A stretch of DNA of 64,000 nucleotides from Methanoculleus sp. (GTDB lineage: Archaea > Halobacteriota > Methanomicrobia > Methanomicrobiales > Methanoculleaceae): positions 1 to 64,000 of the forward strand of contig JAHDQM010000020.1 in the NCBI GenBank assembly GCA_018433835.1, written 5' to 3'. Positions 34,325 through 43,910 of the stretch are shown here, piece by piece (position 1 is the stretch's first letter; each line of letters starts with the position of its first letter). The notes below the pieces were generated by a model. It was not told where the DNA came from and searched no databases. It saw only the letters and a program-made list of their open reading frames with translations. Position numbers and translations under genes: made by a program.

Positions 34325-34582
34325 ATGCAACACAACACCAGAAGAACCGAACCGAAAACCAGCGGCGGCAGCCCGGACCAGAAGTGTGACCGCACCGTCG
34401 GCCAGGCCGCCACTGGTACATCTTCACCGGAAGAGATAAGCGTCTCCCCGGTGCCGCTCTTCCTCGTCCCGCGAGCGGTCGCCGACGAGATCCGGCGCCA
34501 CGGGAGAGCTGTTCGCGAGATCAACGTCAGAAGGACCAGGAATCACCAGTACGCGATCAGCGTCGGGCGGGGGCGGGGGTGA
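34325..34582 (+). CDS. small hypothetical protein
   Basis: 85 residues, polar, with a disordered N-terminal half and an ordered C-terminal segment (LFLVPRAVADEIRRHGRAV). No family recognised. It overlaps the next gene by 4 bases. Confidence 0.55.
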   Translation: MQHNTRRTEPKTSGGSPDQKCDRTVGQAATGTSSPEEISVSPVPLFLVPRAVADEIRRHGRAVREINVRRTRNHQYAISVGRGRG

Positions 34583-34869
34583 CTTCGGAGGTGGGGACGT
34601 TCAGTCCCGGTCCCGATGGGATATTCCGGGTCTCCGACGAGGCCAATCGCTATCGGATCGAGAGCGGGGATATCTGGAACCTCCTCGTCTACGAGAGGGT
34701 GACCCGGATCACTCAGACGGCCGCGGACGGGGTCACCATCGAGGGGCACGCAGCGATGAACGCTTCGGGAAAGGCGGTGTACCACTCGGCTGCCGAACGG
34801 GTGAGTGTCGGCGAGGAGTGCTACTCGCGGCTGGTCCGGGAGGGGAGCAGGGGGGAGGGGGTGCGGTGA
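34579..34869 (+). CDS. small hypothetical protein
   Basis: 96 residues from GTG 34579, overlapping the previous stop. The middle (IWNLLVYERVTRITQTAADG) looks like a small beta-rich protein. No family recognised; it forms an operon with the gene above. Confidence 0.55.
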   Translation: MTSEVGTFSPGPDGIFRVSDEANRYRIESGDIWNLLVYERVTRITQTAADGVTIEGHAAMNASGKAVYHSAAERVSVGEECYSRLVREGSRGEGVR

Positions 34870-35708
34870 GGCACTCTTCCTGATGTCACTGATTCCGAGA
34901 TACCCAACCCACATGCAGGCTCCCTTGGTCATTCTCACCTAACCAATGAAAATTGTGGCCGCGATGCAACAATCGATCCACTTGATCACTGGGCTGTTGG
35001 AGCACGTGCCCTCTGAGACACCCTTCCATAACCACCTCAAGAAACTTGATGTGGACCAGTTAGAGGAAAAGAGCGCTGCGATCCTCGCCCGTAAAGTGCA
35101 CTAGGATCTCAAGCCCGGGAGCACGTATCAGTTTGCGATTGAATACACCAACGCTCTATACTACGGGAAGATCTCCGACGAAAATCAGCCATACAGCCTC
35201 AGAAACAAACGCAAGCAATCGACGAACGAGTTCTATTCCTATGTCACCCTCTACGTGATCACTAAAGATCAGCAGTTGACCCTGCCGGCGTATCTGGTGC
35301 GGCAAGGGATCTCAAAGGTTGGCTACATCGCCCGGTACCCAGACCGGATCGCCGAACTCAGCCTCGAAGTTGAAGTATTCTGGTTAAGAACATCCGGGTC
35401 GCTCTGCTCAGGATACATTTCTCGCTGGTGGAGCAAGGACCGCGAACGATTTTAATGTGCTCGTTTCAATTCGACAGTTATTCGACTCATGATCTGGGAA
35501 GCAAACCGGGTTTCGATGGGGGATGGTGAAAGGAATTGCCGTGTTAAGGTAACGGGTTTAGAGGGAGGAGGAAGTTAGCGAATTACAGGGTTCCAAGACC
35601 TAAGCAGAAATTGATCCAACCTGCCTATAACCACCCAACTGTGCTTCCAAAGCAAAAAAAAGATACGGGTCGGACCATAGCCGGTTTGATTCATAGCGCA
35701 TTGAGGGG
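34870..35708. other. gene-poor region with dead transposase
   Basis: Holds the transposase relic described separately. The last 250 bases (35456-35708) have no recognisable content. Confidence 0.5.
34964..35455 (+). pseudogene. degenerate DDE transposase, ISH3-like
   Basis: Reading from ATG 34964: QQSIHLITGLLEHVPSETPF, LKKLDVDQLEEKS, an in-frame TAG near 35102, then LKPGSTYQFAIEYTNALYYG, KQSTNEFYSYVTLYVITKD and ISKVGYIARYPDRIAELSLE. The pattern fits ISH3-type archaeal transposases. An internal part after residue 46 and the whole C-terminal third are missing. No terminal repeats were identified. Confidence 0.7.
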
Positions 35709-37997
35709 TTACGAGATGGGATCTCTACCGAAGTTCACTTCATATATAGAAACACGTTTTGTAAAATTACTCATCTCAGATGGTACTCTATCAACTGCGC
35801 CACCTAATACCTTGTATGGGACTGTAAATCTGGCAACCTCAATAAAATCAATATCTGGAGCCTCGTTTGAAATAGAAACTACGTCAAATTCAGACACATA
35901 GATTTTCTTGTTCTCGCCATATAATTTAACAGACGTGTTATTGATAGATCTTAGGATCGCAATAATATTGGCGCCATTCGCATCATCAATAAATAATACA
36001 TTTTTTCCATAAATATATTTCATCGGACTCGCTAAGATACGGCCTGGCGCTGTAAGTCTGTCAGGGCCATCTCCAAATATGATAATATCGTCATCTACTA
36101 ACTGGGAAATTTCAGTAGTAGTATCTGGTATACCATCCCACATTTTCTGCTTCAATAGTGAATCGTCTTGAGCGTAACCAAATATAACTATGGATACGAC
36201 AACTATGACAATCAATTGTTGAAATATTTTTTTCTGAGTTAATAGCTCACTAATATAATATATGCAATAACCAGCACAGATCATGAGGGTGGGGATTACA
36301 ATGGGAAGATAACGCCTCAACATCAACGGAACATACGGGCTATGGTTTATGTTGATGGTATAAATGATAAAGAACAGCAAAAAGAGCCCCAAAAGATAAT
36401 ATGCACTTCTTTTATGATCCTTCCCTCGTGTTAGGTTATTAATTAAAATTATCGAACCCACTACCCCGCAAATCAATATAAGAGGTGATAAATACCATGC
36501 TAATTTGCTCAAACTGTACGCATAAGATGTGTAAGCCGCATCCAGTGGCCGAATAACCCAATTATAAATTACAAAAATGGCTATTAAGAAAGATATAATA
36601 TAGCCCAATGTTGGTTTATTCCGGTGGATATATCGATCCACATCCTCAATCATATCATTCAGATTTTGCCTTAGGTCATTAACTAGTATTATTTTTTGGC
36701 CAAAGCCAACACTTGTCTTTAGTTTCTCAAAATTGATGTATACTAAAAAGATGCAACAAATCACGATAAGGAGATGTAAACTGGTCTTCGCCAGATCAGC
36801 GACAATTGGACCCGAGATAACCTTGCCAATTACACCCCTCAATATACCTTCAGTATAGATGGAAGAAAATTGTATAATATACAAGGTATTGAGTATCGAT
36901 GATATGAGAAACGCATTCGCGAAAATCATATCGTGATCTTTCATATTGTTAGAGAGCTTTAAATAGAAGTAGTACCCAAAAAAGGGTATAAGTAGGATAT
37001 AGGAATCGATTCGAACCAACAGGGACAGCGAAAGAGTTATGGCCGAAATGACGGCAAACTTATTATTCAAGCATTCTTTGTAGATAATAAATGCAAACAT
37101 CCCACTGAATATAAGGAATTGAACCATTACTTCAGTATACGGAGTGCGCGAAAAGAACAATTGAACAAAATTAAGGCTCAATAGCAAAGAACCAATAAAA
37201 GCAACATTCCAGTTAGTTATCTGTCGAGCAACCATGAAAACACTGAGAATCCCCATCATACCAAAAAACGGTGCGACATAAGTAACTCCCAAAATTCCAA
37301 AAACCGAATAAAATATTGCAATCCACACTGGAAACAGGTGATACAATAATGGAATAAACTCACCTTTTTTTGGATCAATAGGTGCGAAACAATGAGTTCC
37401 ATGAGTGGCAAAAACAGCATCTTGGTTAACTGCACTGATTAGCGGGTCGTGTACAACAATTGATCCGGTTCTGGCTATATTAACGCCATTGTTCATGTAG
37501 ACGCCACAATCCCACGTACCAATTAACCATTCGGCGGGGGGAAATAGAGCTAACAGCACCAATGCTAATCCAAAAATTGAAATGAGAGATATTGCCTCAG
37601 CATTGAAGATAGGTTTTGTAAATGACGTCCATCTGACCTCTTTAATCAAACATAGTGTAGCACAGAATCCTAAAAGAAGCAAACTAAGATTTAATAGTGA
37701 GAAAATGCCTGCCCCCGCAAGGAGTATACCAAAGACTGAGCTTATTACTATACTTATCAGAACTTGAACAAAAACGATCTCGGAAAACCTAAAATTGACT
37801 TCTTTTAGTGCAAAAGCATTGACGCATAATAACCCGGGAATAAAAAATATTAGTGGCAATGAGATCAGTATTTTAAAAAAAATTAAGAAGGCATCAAGTT
37901 GATGCGACAGGAAAAAATATAAGAACAAAAAGAATATGCCTCCTAGCATAATTCCGAGACTACCAAAACTATTTTTCACCGAACGGATCTTAGCCAC
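35709..37997 (-). CDS. large multi-pass membrane protein, probable GT39-like glycosyltransferase
   Basis: 762 residues with about 15 hydrophobic segments and very AT-rich DNA. WLIGTWDCGVYMNNGVNIAR after two or three membrane helices has the acidic loop expected in polyprenyl-phosphate-dependent glycosyltransferases, and RTPYTEVMVQFLIFSGMFAF lies further on. The soluble C-terminus begins near residue 640. It would transfer a sugar from a lipid carrier on the outer face. Family assignment is tentative. Confidence 0.65.
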   Translation of the reverse strand: MAKIRSVKNSFGSLGIMLGGIFFLFLYFFLSHQLDAFLIFFKILISLPLIFFIPGLLCVNAFALKEVNFRFSEIVFVQVLISIVISSVFGILLAGAGIFSLLNLSLLLLGFCATLCLIKEVRWTSFTKPIFNAEAISLISIFGLALVLLALFPPAEWLIGTWDCGVYMNNGVNIARTGSIVVHDPLISAVNQDAVFATHGTHCFAPIDPKKGEFIPLLYHLFPVWIAIFYSVFGILGVTYVAPFFGMMGILSVFMVARQITNWNVAFIGSLLLSLNFVQLFFSRTPYTEVMVQFLIFSGMFAFIIYKECLNNKFAVISAITLSLSLLVRIDSYILLIPFFGYYFYLKLSNNMKDHDMIFANAFLISSILNTLYIIQFSSIYTEGILRGVIGKVISGPIVADLAKTSLHLLIVICCIFLVYINFEKLKTSVGFGQKIILVNDLRQNLNDMIEDVDRYIHRNKPTLGYIISFLIAIFVIYNWVIRPLDAAYTSYAYSLSKLAWYLSPLILICGVVGSIILINNLTRGKDHKRSAYYLLGLFLLFFIIYTININHSPYVPLMLRRYLPIVIPTLMICAGYCIYYISELLTQKKIFQQLIVIVVVSIVIFGYAQDDSLLKQKMWDGIPDTTTEISQLVDDDIIIFGDGPDRLTAPGRILASPMKYIYGKNVLFIDDANGANIIAILRSINNTSVKLYGENKKIYVSEFDVVSISNEAPDIDFIEVARFTVPYKVLGGAVDRVPSEMSNFTKRVSIYEVNFGRDPIS

Positions 37998-38481
37998 TGA
38001 GATGCCCCCATATCTTATTATAAATCATCTCTTTCAAAATATATAGTACTCTCTGAGGTTATCCCGTAAAGATCTCAAAACCTTCAATATTATCCTAAAC
38101 AGAGCATTACTTTCTAGGTATTACTATCTGAACTATATCCCGGGTTATCGCAGGTGAAACGACTTTCAACGAGGAACTGCACCTAGCGGTGCTCGAACTC
38201 CGTTCCGACCAAAGCGTTGCAAGTTACCACGGGGTGTGATTTATGGTACGAATGAGTTTGAGGAAACCGAAGGCCTTCGAGTGTGTGAGTGAAACGAGTA
38301 CGAGATACTCAGAGAGTTGCGAGAGGGTCGGGGAAGTGCAACCCGGCGCGAAACGGAAGGTGCATGAGCACTGCAGGGAGCAATGGTTAGTCCCTTCCAG
38401 GCAGAGAGGCATTTGGGGACAACCTTTTGATGAAATTTATGGAGTTGATATTGACTGATATAAGGCATAATTGGGAAATGC
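37998..38481. other. intergenic region with degenerate hairpin modules
   Basis: It holds a hairpin with stem GCACC/GGTGC around TAGC (38179-38192), stem GAGTA/TACTC (38296-38310), and a worn type B-like run near 38345-38385 (GGAAGGTGCATGAGCACTGC). No gene supported. Confidence 0.5.
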
Positions 38482-41400
38482 TCATTGGTTCATCGAACCA
38501 CCTTGCATCCTCTCAACGGAGCGAGCATACAGACACTTATACTCCTCTGCCATATCTTCTACCGATTTCAGCATGATGCTCATAGCCTCCCTCCTCTTTT
38601 CAGCATAATCTTCAGGTGAATCGAGTATCTCTATAATTTTTGCTTTAAAATCGTTAAGACCTGACCCGTTGACGACCCATCCCCCACCGTGCTTCTCAAC
38701 CCTCTCTTTAAGCGCCCCCAGTCCCAATACGATAACAGGAATGCCCATCGCCCATGCTTCTGAAAGAGTATATGAGTATGTCTCGGGACATAATGAAGGG
38801 AATAAAATTAAATTTACTCCTTCTTTGTCTATGAGCGTTTTTAACTCAGCAAATCCATTATACAAGCCATATATATGGACGTTATGCCTAGCATAATATC
38901 CCGGTTCACTGTGGAGATCAGATACACCAAAAATACTCCAAATGACTCTTCCTTTGAATTCCTTCGCGCTTGCCAGTTTATAAAATAAATCTCTACCTTT
39001 ATTAGGCCCCAACCCTCCAATATACGCGATATGGAACAAATCGTTTTGAGAGGTTTCAAAAGAACCTCCATTGGTTCCCGCACGATCTGCGGCTCCTTCA
39101 TCGATCCCGTGTTCTATGACGGTCATCTTACCCCTAACATTCGGATAATACATCGACAGGATCTCCGATACAGACTGCGACGGGCAAACTATGGCCTCGC
39201 AACTCTCAAAAAAGTCGTCGAAGTGAGATCGCCATTTTTTGATGAACCCGGGATCTAACCCCTTGGATTTCTTTAAACAAACATCGCATTTTTCTATAGA
39301 GTTATCTCCTAGGCATAATTCAAAGTTGCAATCAAGCAGGTTGATATTTGGGCAAACCGAGTAGTAATCATGAACAGTGTAGAGTAGCGGGATGCCCCTC
39401 CGTTTAGCAACAGTGTTAATATCAAAGGAATGTCCAATCAGATGATGGATATGAATGAGATTTATCTTAAACGTATCAATTATATCAAGTAGAATTTTTT
39501 CATACTCGTCATTGTGAAACTCAAACTGCTTGAGCGGAGACTCCATGGTGAATACATACTCAGTCTCATGACCATTGTTAACCTCAGTCAGAACGACACG
39601 TGTTCCTTCTACCTGTAAAACGTAGAAAATGTAATCTTGTAATGCATTGATCAAATCTCTAACATGCTTCTCTGTACCGCCACCCCACGTGTGAAGCAAG
39701 AATAATATTTTCTTTTTACGTCCATTCGGATCCCACGTTCTCATCCTTTGTCGGATATTTTCGTGCAATTCTACTAACGGGTTTGATTGGATATATTCAT
39801 GGACGATAGGAAGATATTTGGGGTGCTTTTGTGACAGGACTTCTAGATTTTTGCGGCAAAGTTCCGCTTTCCTCGCTGAGAAGGAGCCCTCGCCCTTATG
39901 AAAAACAAACGTATCGTCGCACAGGACGTGCTTATAGCCATAACTCTTCGCACGCATGCAAAAATCGTTCTCTTCTCCATAACCCTTCCCAAAAGACTCT
40001 TCGTCAAAATATCCAACCCTCTCGAGGGCCTCCCTCTTAATGTACATACAAAAGCCAACTGCTGTTGGGATCTCTGAGTATTCTCTAAATGATATTTTCT
40101 CAATGAATTCCGCAAAAGAGTCAACGGTGAACCCGGCAGGAATATCATTCTCTTCACAAAAAACAGGGACAGAGCAGATGGTGCCATTATTCGTAAAAGG
40201 GGTCACTGTTGCAATATTTTTACTCGAATAGGCACATTTCCGCAGTTTTTCTCCCCAACCGCAAGTTACAACAGTGTCGCTGTTAAGGAGGACTACATCA
40301 TTCTTCGAATACTTCATCCCCCTATTTACAGTCTTAACGAAGCCCAGATTTTCTTCGTTCTCCAGCAGTAGTAACCTATCCGATTTTAAGGTCCGTAGTC
40401 TTGAAAACAGATCAGAAATTCTGGCATCTGTACTGCAGTCATTTATCAGTATCACTCTAAAGTTATCCCAGTGCTTAAAAACACTATATGTACATCTGAT
40501 CAAATCTTCGTATGCATTATACACAGGGATAATAACATCTATATTGAACTCATCCTGAGTTACAAGGGCATCAGATGTTTTGAGCAGATCTTCTATTTGA
40601 CCAAGATAACCTGTCTTTTCGATGATATAAACATGTTCTGCCCCTCCTTGAGGAGTTTTTTGGTTTTCGGCAATTTCCACTATATTAATATAGTCATTCT
40701 GATAACAAGAATCGAGAGCAAGTCCCGTCCCATCCGGTGGATATCGTCCAGCATCGGTGTTTGGGGACGGAAAAACTCTAATCATCGACGAAGACCGATC
40801 ATCTGTCGCTAAATAAAGTACTCCTCCAACTTTCAGCGAATCCAAACAGTGTTCTAAGAAGATCTGGGGTTTGTCCACTTTCTCAACTATATCGAGGACC
40901 ATGCAAAAGTCTAAACAACTCAATTTGGGTTCATATCCAGTATATGTGGTACCAGAAAGACATGATGTCCTAGAGCTGCCTAGATCGCTTTCGAGCAACG
41001 CTTTGGCATCATCGACATTTATGTGTATTATATTGACATTCCTCGGGACGCGGGGGGAAGTATCCTCTGTACCAATGCATATGCCTCTACCTCGGATATA
41101 TTTCAACACCAAACTGTCGACAACATCATCGTTCATCGCTTTGCAAAATTTGTGGGAAGTCTCGATATCGTTAGAACCAGCACAACAGAGAGAGCGACCC
41201 ACAGCATTCTTTCTAAATTTGTAGTATTCCCCTGCTTTGAGCCAAAGGCATCTCAATCCCTCATCAAATAAAATTCTGCCGCCTTTCAATCCGAGATCAT
41301 ATATTTCACGTCTCCTTGTGCTGGGAGGAAGAAACCTCTCGACAAACCCGTTATGAAATTTCATCAACAGCCGCCATACAACACTTTGCTTCATACAGGC

Positions 41401-43107
41401 GAGCTCGTTGGACAATTGCATCAACTGAATTGCCTGCTGCCGGGTCTGCTCATCGAGCGAAGCAACCTGTGCATCACGCTCCGAGATGGTCCTCTGCAAC
41501 GACCGAGTTTCCTCTGTCAACTGCTCGATCTGCTCATCGAGCGAAGCAACCTGTGAATCACGCTCCGAGATGGTCCTCTGCAACGACCGAGTTTCCTCTG
41601 TCAACTGCTCGATCTGCCCGTCAAGCAAAGCAACCTGTGAATCACGCTCCGAGATAGTCTGTTGCAGAGATTGAATTTTCATATTGGATTGGACAATCTC
41701 CTGGTTTAGATGAGGGATTGTTTCGTCAACGTCCTTGACAAGCCAACTTCCTGTTATTGCCACATTATTGATCTGCCTTTCAGCCGGAATGACAACCCAG
41801 GGATCAATCGTATCAAACCGGAGCTCATTGTCCGAGATACGCTCGCCATTCGTAGCTAAATTTTCAGGCTCAACGAGACGGGCATCGCCATTTTTCATCT
41901 CCACCCGGATTTTGTCGATAGATATATGACAAAGCCGCCCTTCGACCGGATCCCAGCGTAAGGATTTGATATTGTTAAACCCTCTCAAATCAAAGAAAGC
42001 GTGAAACGGTGTCCTCGAAGCCCTTGAATTAACGGTGGATGAAACTTTTTGCTTTTCTGAAAAACCATATCCTGTATCGATGTAACAATATGTCTGCACA
42101 TTAAATGCTTGCAACTCCTGTGGAAGGTGTCTGCAATTGAACTCATACCAGTAAGGAACACCAGCAGACATACATCGGGAACAAATGGGTTGGCCTCGCG
42201 TCTTAACATCAAATATTTCATCCTCCGTCAGTTCAAACAGGGACCCGACAGTGTAATACTCACTGTTCTTCGAGAGAACGCAGCATGTGAGAACGTTATT
42301 ATATTCGTCTATAACGAGTTGATTCTGCAAGTACGGGCAAGATTTCGTGTCCCCTTTATGCAATAACAATGGTTTGATATGATCGATAAATAAGTCATCT
42401 TCAATTCTTTGTTTTTTTACGGGATCGATTGTTTCGGTCAAGTATTCTATTGCTTCTTCATAATCCATTAAATGCGGCATCCCGACTTGGAATCGAATAT
42501 TCTTATTACTGAAATACTCAAATGCCCTTGATATCTCCCCAGTGTTAAATTTATATGCGTAGAGTAACACTTCAAGAGTATTGGGCGGAGCTAACTCATT
42601 CAAAATGCTGATATTCTGTAGCACCTTTTCGAAATCCAACCGGTGAACTTTGTCATACGATTGTTGGCTGAATCCAGGAAGTGAAAGACGAATATATGAG
42701 AGGTTGTCCAGCAACGATGAGTTTAAATTTTTTGGGATAAACGACCCGTTCGTAGATAGGGCAAATGACTGATCTGCTTCTTTCAAAATATGCAGAATCT
42801 CATTGAGTCGGGGGTGCAAAAGAGGGTCGCCCCAGTTAAACAGCCCGAAAAAAATGTCGTTGTTAAGCAAACCAAGTTCATACAATCTGTTCAATCCACG
42901 GGAAAATTCTTCCGGGGGAATAAAACGGGCCGGTCTCCCTTTGGTGACACCGCTCCCCGTTGGGCAGTACGTGCATTTTGCATTACAAATGCCGGATATC
43001 TCGTAGTAAACAGTATTAATGTCAATATCCGAACGGGAAAATTGGGTTGTTTTTTCGGCCGGTGCATCTTTCACTGACGGATATTGTTCTTCGTAAACTG
43101 GACTCAT
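38482..43107 (-). CDS. giant multidomain surface-glycan protein: radical SAM, coiled coil, methyltransferase, GT2 and GT4
   Basis: 1541 residues from ATG 43107. A radical SAM domain has CNAKCTYCP at 41-49; extra cysteines near 255-345 (SCPYLQ, TCCVL, CSRCMSAG) look SPASM-like. Residues about 470-560 are a coiled coil of 28-residue repeats. Around 690-830 lies a methyltransferase-like segment (LDFCMVLDIVEKVDKPQIFL). A GT2 domain begins near 854 (DVIIPVYNAYEDLIRCTYSV, LINDCSTD), and a GT4-like domain near 1130 (FLLHTWGGGTEKHVRDL, AYIGGLGPNKGRD). It follows the exporter genes in one operon and is AT-rich. The product is unknown; it may build and cap a repeating glycan. Confidence 0.85.
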   Translation of the reverse strand: MSPVYEEQYPSVKDAPAEKTTQFSRSDIDINTVYYEISGICNAKCTYCPTGSGVTKGRPARFIPPEEFSRGLNRLYELGLLNNDIFFGLFNWGDPLLHPRLNEILHILKEADQSFALSTNGSFIPKNLNSSLLDNLSYIRLSLPGFSQQSYDKVHRLDFEKVLQNISILNELAPPNTLEVLLYAYKFNTGEISRAFEYFSNKNIRFQVGMPHLMDYEEAIEYLTETIDPVKKQRIEDDLFIDHIKPLLLHKGDTKSCPYLQNQLVIDEYNNVLTCCVLSKNSEYYTVGSLFELTEDEIFDVKTRGQPICSRCMSAGVPYWYEFNCRHLPQELQAFNVQTYCYIDTGYGFSEKQKVSSTVNSRASRTPFHAFFDLRGFNNIKSLRWDPVEGRLCHISIDKIRVEMKNGDARLVEPENLATNGERISDNELRFDTIDPWVVIPAERQINNVAITGSWLVKDVDETIPHLNQEIVQSNMKIQSLQQTISERDSQVALLDGQIEQLTEETRSLQRTISERDSQVASLDEQIEQLTEETRSLQRTISERDAQVASLDEQTRQQAIQLMQLSNELACMKQSVVWRLLMKFHNGFVERFLPPSTRRREIYDLGLKGGRILFDEGLRCLWLKAGEYYKFRKNAVGRSLCCAGSNDIETSHKFCKAMNDDVVDSLVLKYIRGRGICIGTEDTSPRVPRNVNIIHINVDDAKALLESDLGSSRTSCLSGTTYTGYEPKLSCLDFCMVLDIVEKVDKPQIFLEHCLDSLKVGGVLYLATDDRSSSMIRVFPSPNTDAGRYPPDGTGLALDSCYQNDYINIVEIAENQKTPQGGAEHVYIIEKTGYLGQIEDLLKTSDALVTQDEFNIDVIIPVYNAYEDLIRCTYSVFKHWDNFRVILINDCSTDARISDLFSRLRTLKSDRLLLLENEENLGFVKTVNRGMKYSKNDVVLLNSDTVVTCGWGEKLRKCAYSSKNIATVTPFTNNGTICSVPVFCEENDIPAGFTVDSFAEFIEKISFREYSEIPTAVGFCMYIKREALERVGYFDEESFGKGYGEENDFCMRAKSYGYKHVLCDDTFVFHKGEGSFSARKAELCRKNLEVLSQKHPKYLPIVHEYIQSNPLVELHENIRQRMRTWDPNGRKKKILFLLHTWGGGTEKHVRDLINALQDYIFYVLQVEGTRVVLTEVNNGHETEYVFTMESPLKQFEFHNDEYEKILLDIIDTFKINLIHIHHLIGHSFDINTVAKRRGIPLLYTVHDYYSVCPNINLLDCNFELCLGDNSIEKCDVCLKKSKGLDPGFIKKWRSHFDDFFESCEAIVCPSQSVSEILSMYYPNVRGKMTVIEHGIDEGAADRAGTNGGSFETSQNDLFHIAYIGGLGPNKGRDLFYKLASAKEFKGRVIWSIFGVSDLHSEPGYYARHNVHIYGLYNGFAELKTLIDKEGVNLILFPSLCPETYSYTLSEAWAMGIPVIVLGLGALKERVEKHGGGWVVNGSGLNDFKAKIIEILDSPEDYAEKRREAMSIMLKSVEDMAEEYKCLYARSVERMQGGSMNQ
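41430..41680 (-). repeat. 84-bp tandem repeat coding a coiled coil
   Basis: About three units, each coding 28 residues around ISERDSQVASLDEQIEQLTE, i.e. four heptads. Two units are almost identical at DNA level, so copy number may change by recombination. It joins the radical SAM half to the glycosyltransferase half. Confidence 0.85.
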
Positions 43108-43151
43108 TCCCTCTACCTTCTCTGTAAATATTCCTTCGCCTTGGAAAATTC

Positions 43152-43910
43152 TCACATTCCCGATCCGGCCGCTGAGATCCGCAGGTACTCCTCGACCACC
43201 TTGCCGGTCTCCCCCGACGAGAGAATCCTGCCGCCCTTCAGCAGCATACACCGCTCGCACAACCCCTGCACCGTCCCGAGGGCGTGCGAGACGATGATGA
43301 TCGTCTTCCCCTGGCGCCGGATCTCCTCGATCTTCTCGCTGCACTTGCGCTGGAAGGCCTCGTCGCCGACGGCGAGCACCTCGTCCACCAGCAGAATGTC
43401 GGGGTCGGTCTGGACGGCCGTAGCAAACGCGAGCCGGACCGCCATCCCCGACGAGAAGTTCTTGAGTTTCATGTTCTCGAAACGCCGCAACTCGGCAAAG
43501 TCGAGGATCTCGTCGTAGCGCTTCCCGATCTCTTTGCGGGTCAGGCCCATGATCGAGCCGTAGAGGAAGACGTTCTCCTTCGCCGTGAGGTCCGGCTGGA
43601 ATCCGACCCCGAGCTCGAGGAAGGGGGCGATCTTACCGTTCACCCGGACACGCCCGGAGTCCGGGTAGAGCACACCGGCGAGGATCTTTAAGAGCGTGCT
43701 CTTCCCGCTCCCGTTCGGCCCGATGACCCCGAACGTCTCCCCCCGGCGGACGGTGAAGGAGACGTCGTCGAGTGCCTGGAACAACTCGTAGGAGTAGTTC
43801 CCGCCCTTGAGAAGCCCGACGATATGCTCGTAGACGGTGACTTTCCGGTCGTGGGGGATCCGGAACTCCTTGCTGAGGTGCTCGACCACGATCGCTTCAT
43901 CGCTCTCCAT
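43152..43910 (-). CDS. polysaccharide ABC exporter ATPase (TagH/Wzt type)
   Basis: 252 residues. Walker A GPNGSGKST, signature LKNFSSGMAVRLAF and Walker B ILLVDEVLAVGD are present; the early HDRKVTVYEHIVGLLKGGNYS is typical of the polysaccharide/teichoic acid exporter group. It lacks the long C-terminal sugar-binding domain of some Wzt proteins. The upstream permease is its partner. Confidence 0.92.
   Translation of the reverse strand: MESDEAIVVEHLSKEFRIPHDRKVTVYEHIVGLLKGGNYSYELFQALDDVSFTVRRGETFGVIGPNGSGKSTLLKILAGVLYPDSGRVRVNGKIAPFLELGVGFQPDLTAKENVFLYGSIMGLTRKEIGKRYDEILDFAELRRFENMKLKNFSSGMAVRLAFATAVQTDPDILLVDEVLAVGDEAFQRKCSEKIEEIRRQGKTIIIVSHALGTVQGLCERCMLLKGGRILSSGETGKVVEEYLRISAAGSGM

Noticed and set aside
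41316-41680. Regular direct repeats that could be a CRISPR array
   Set aside because: The 84-bp units are in frame within the giant gene and encode a coiled coil; there are no spacers.
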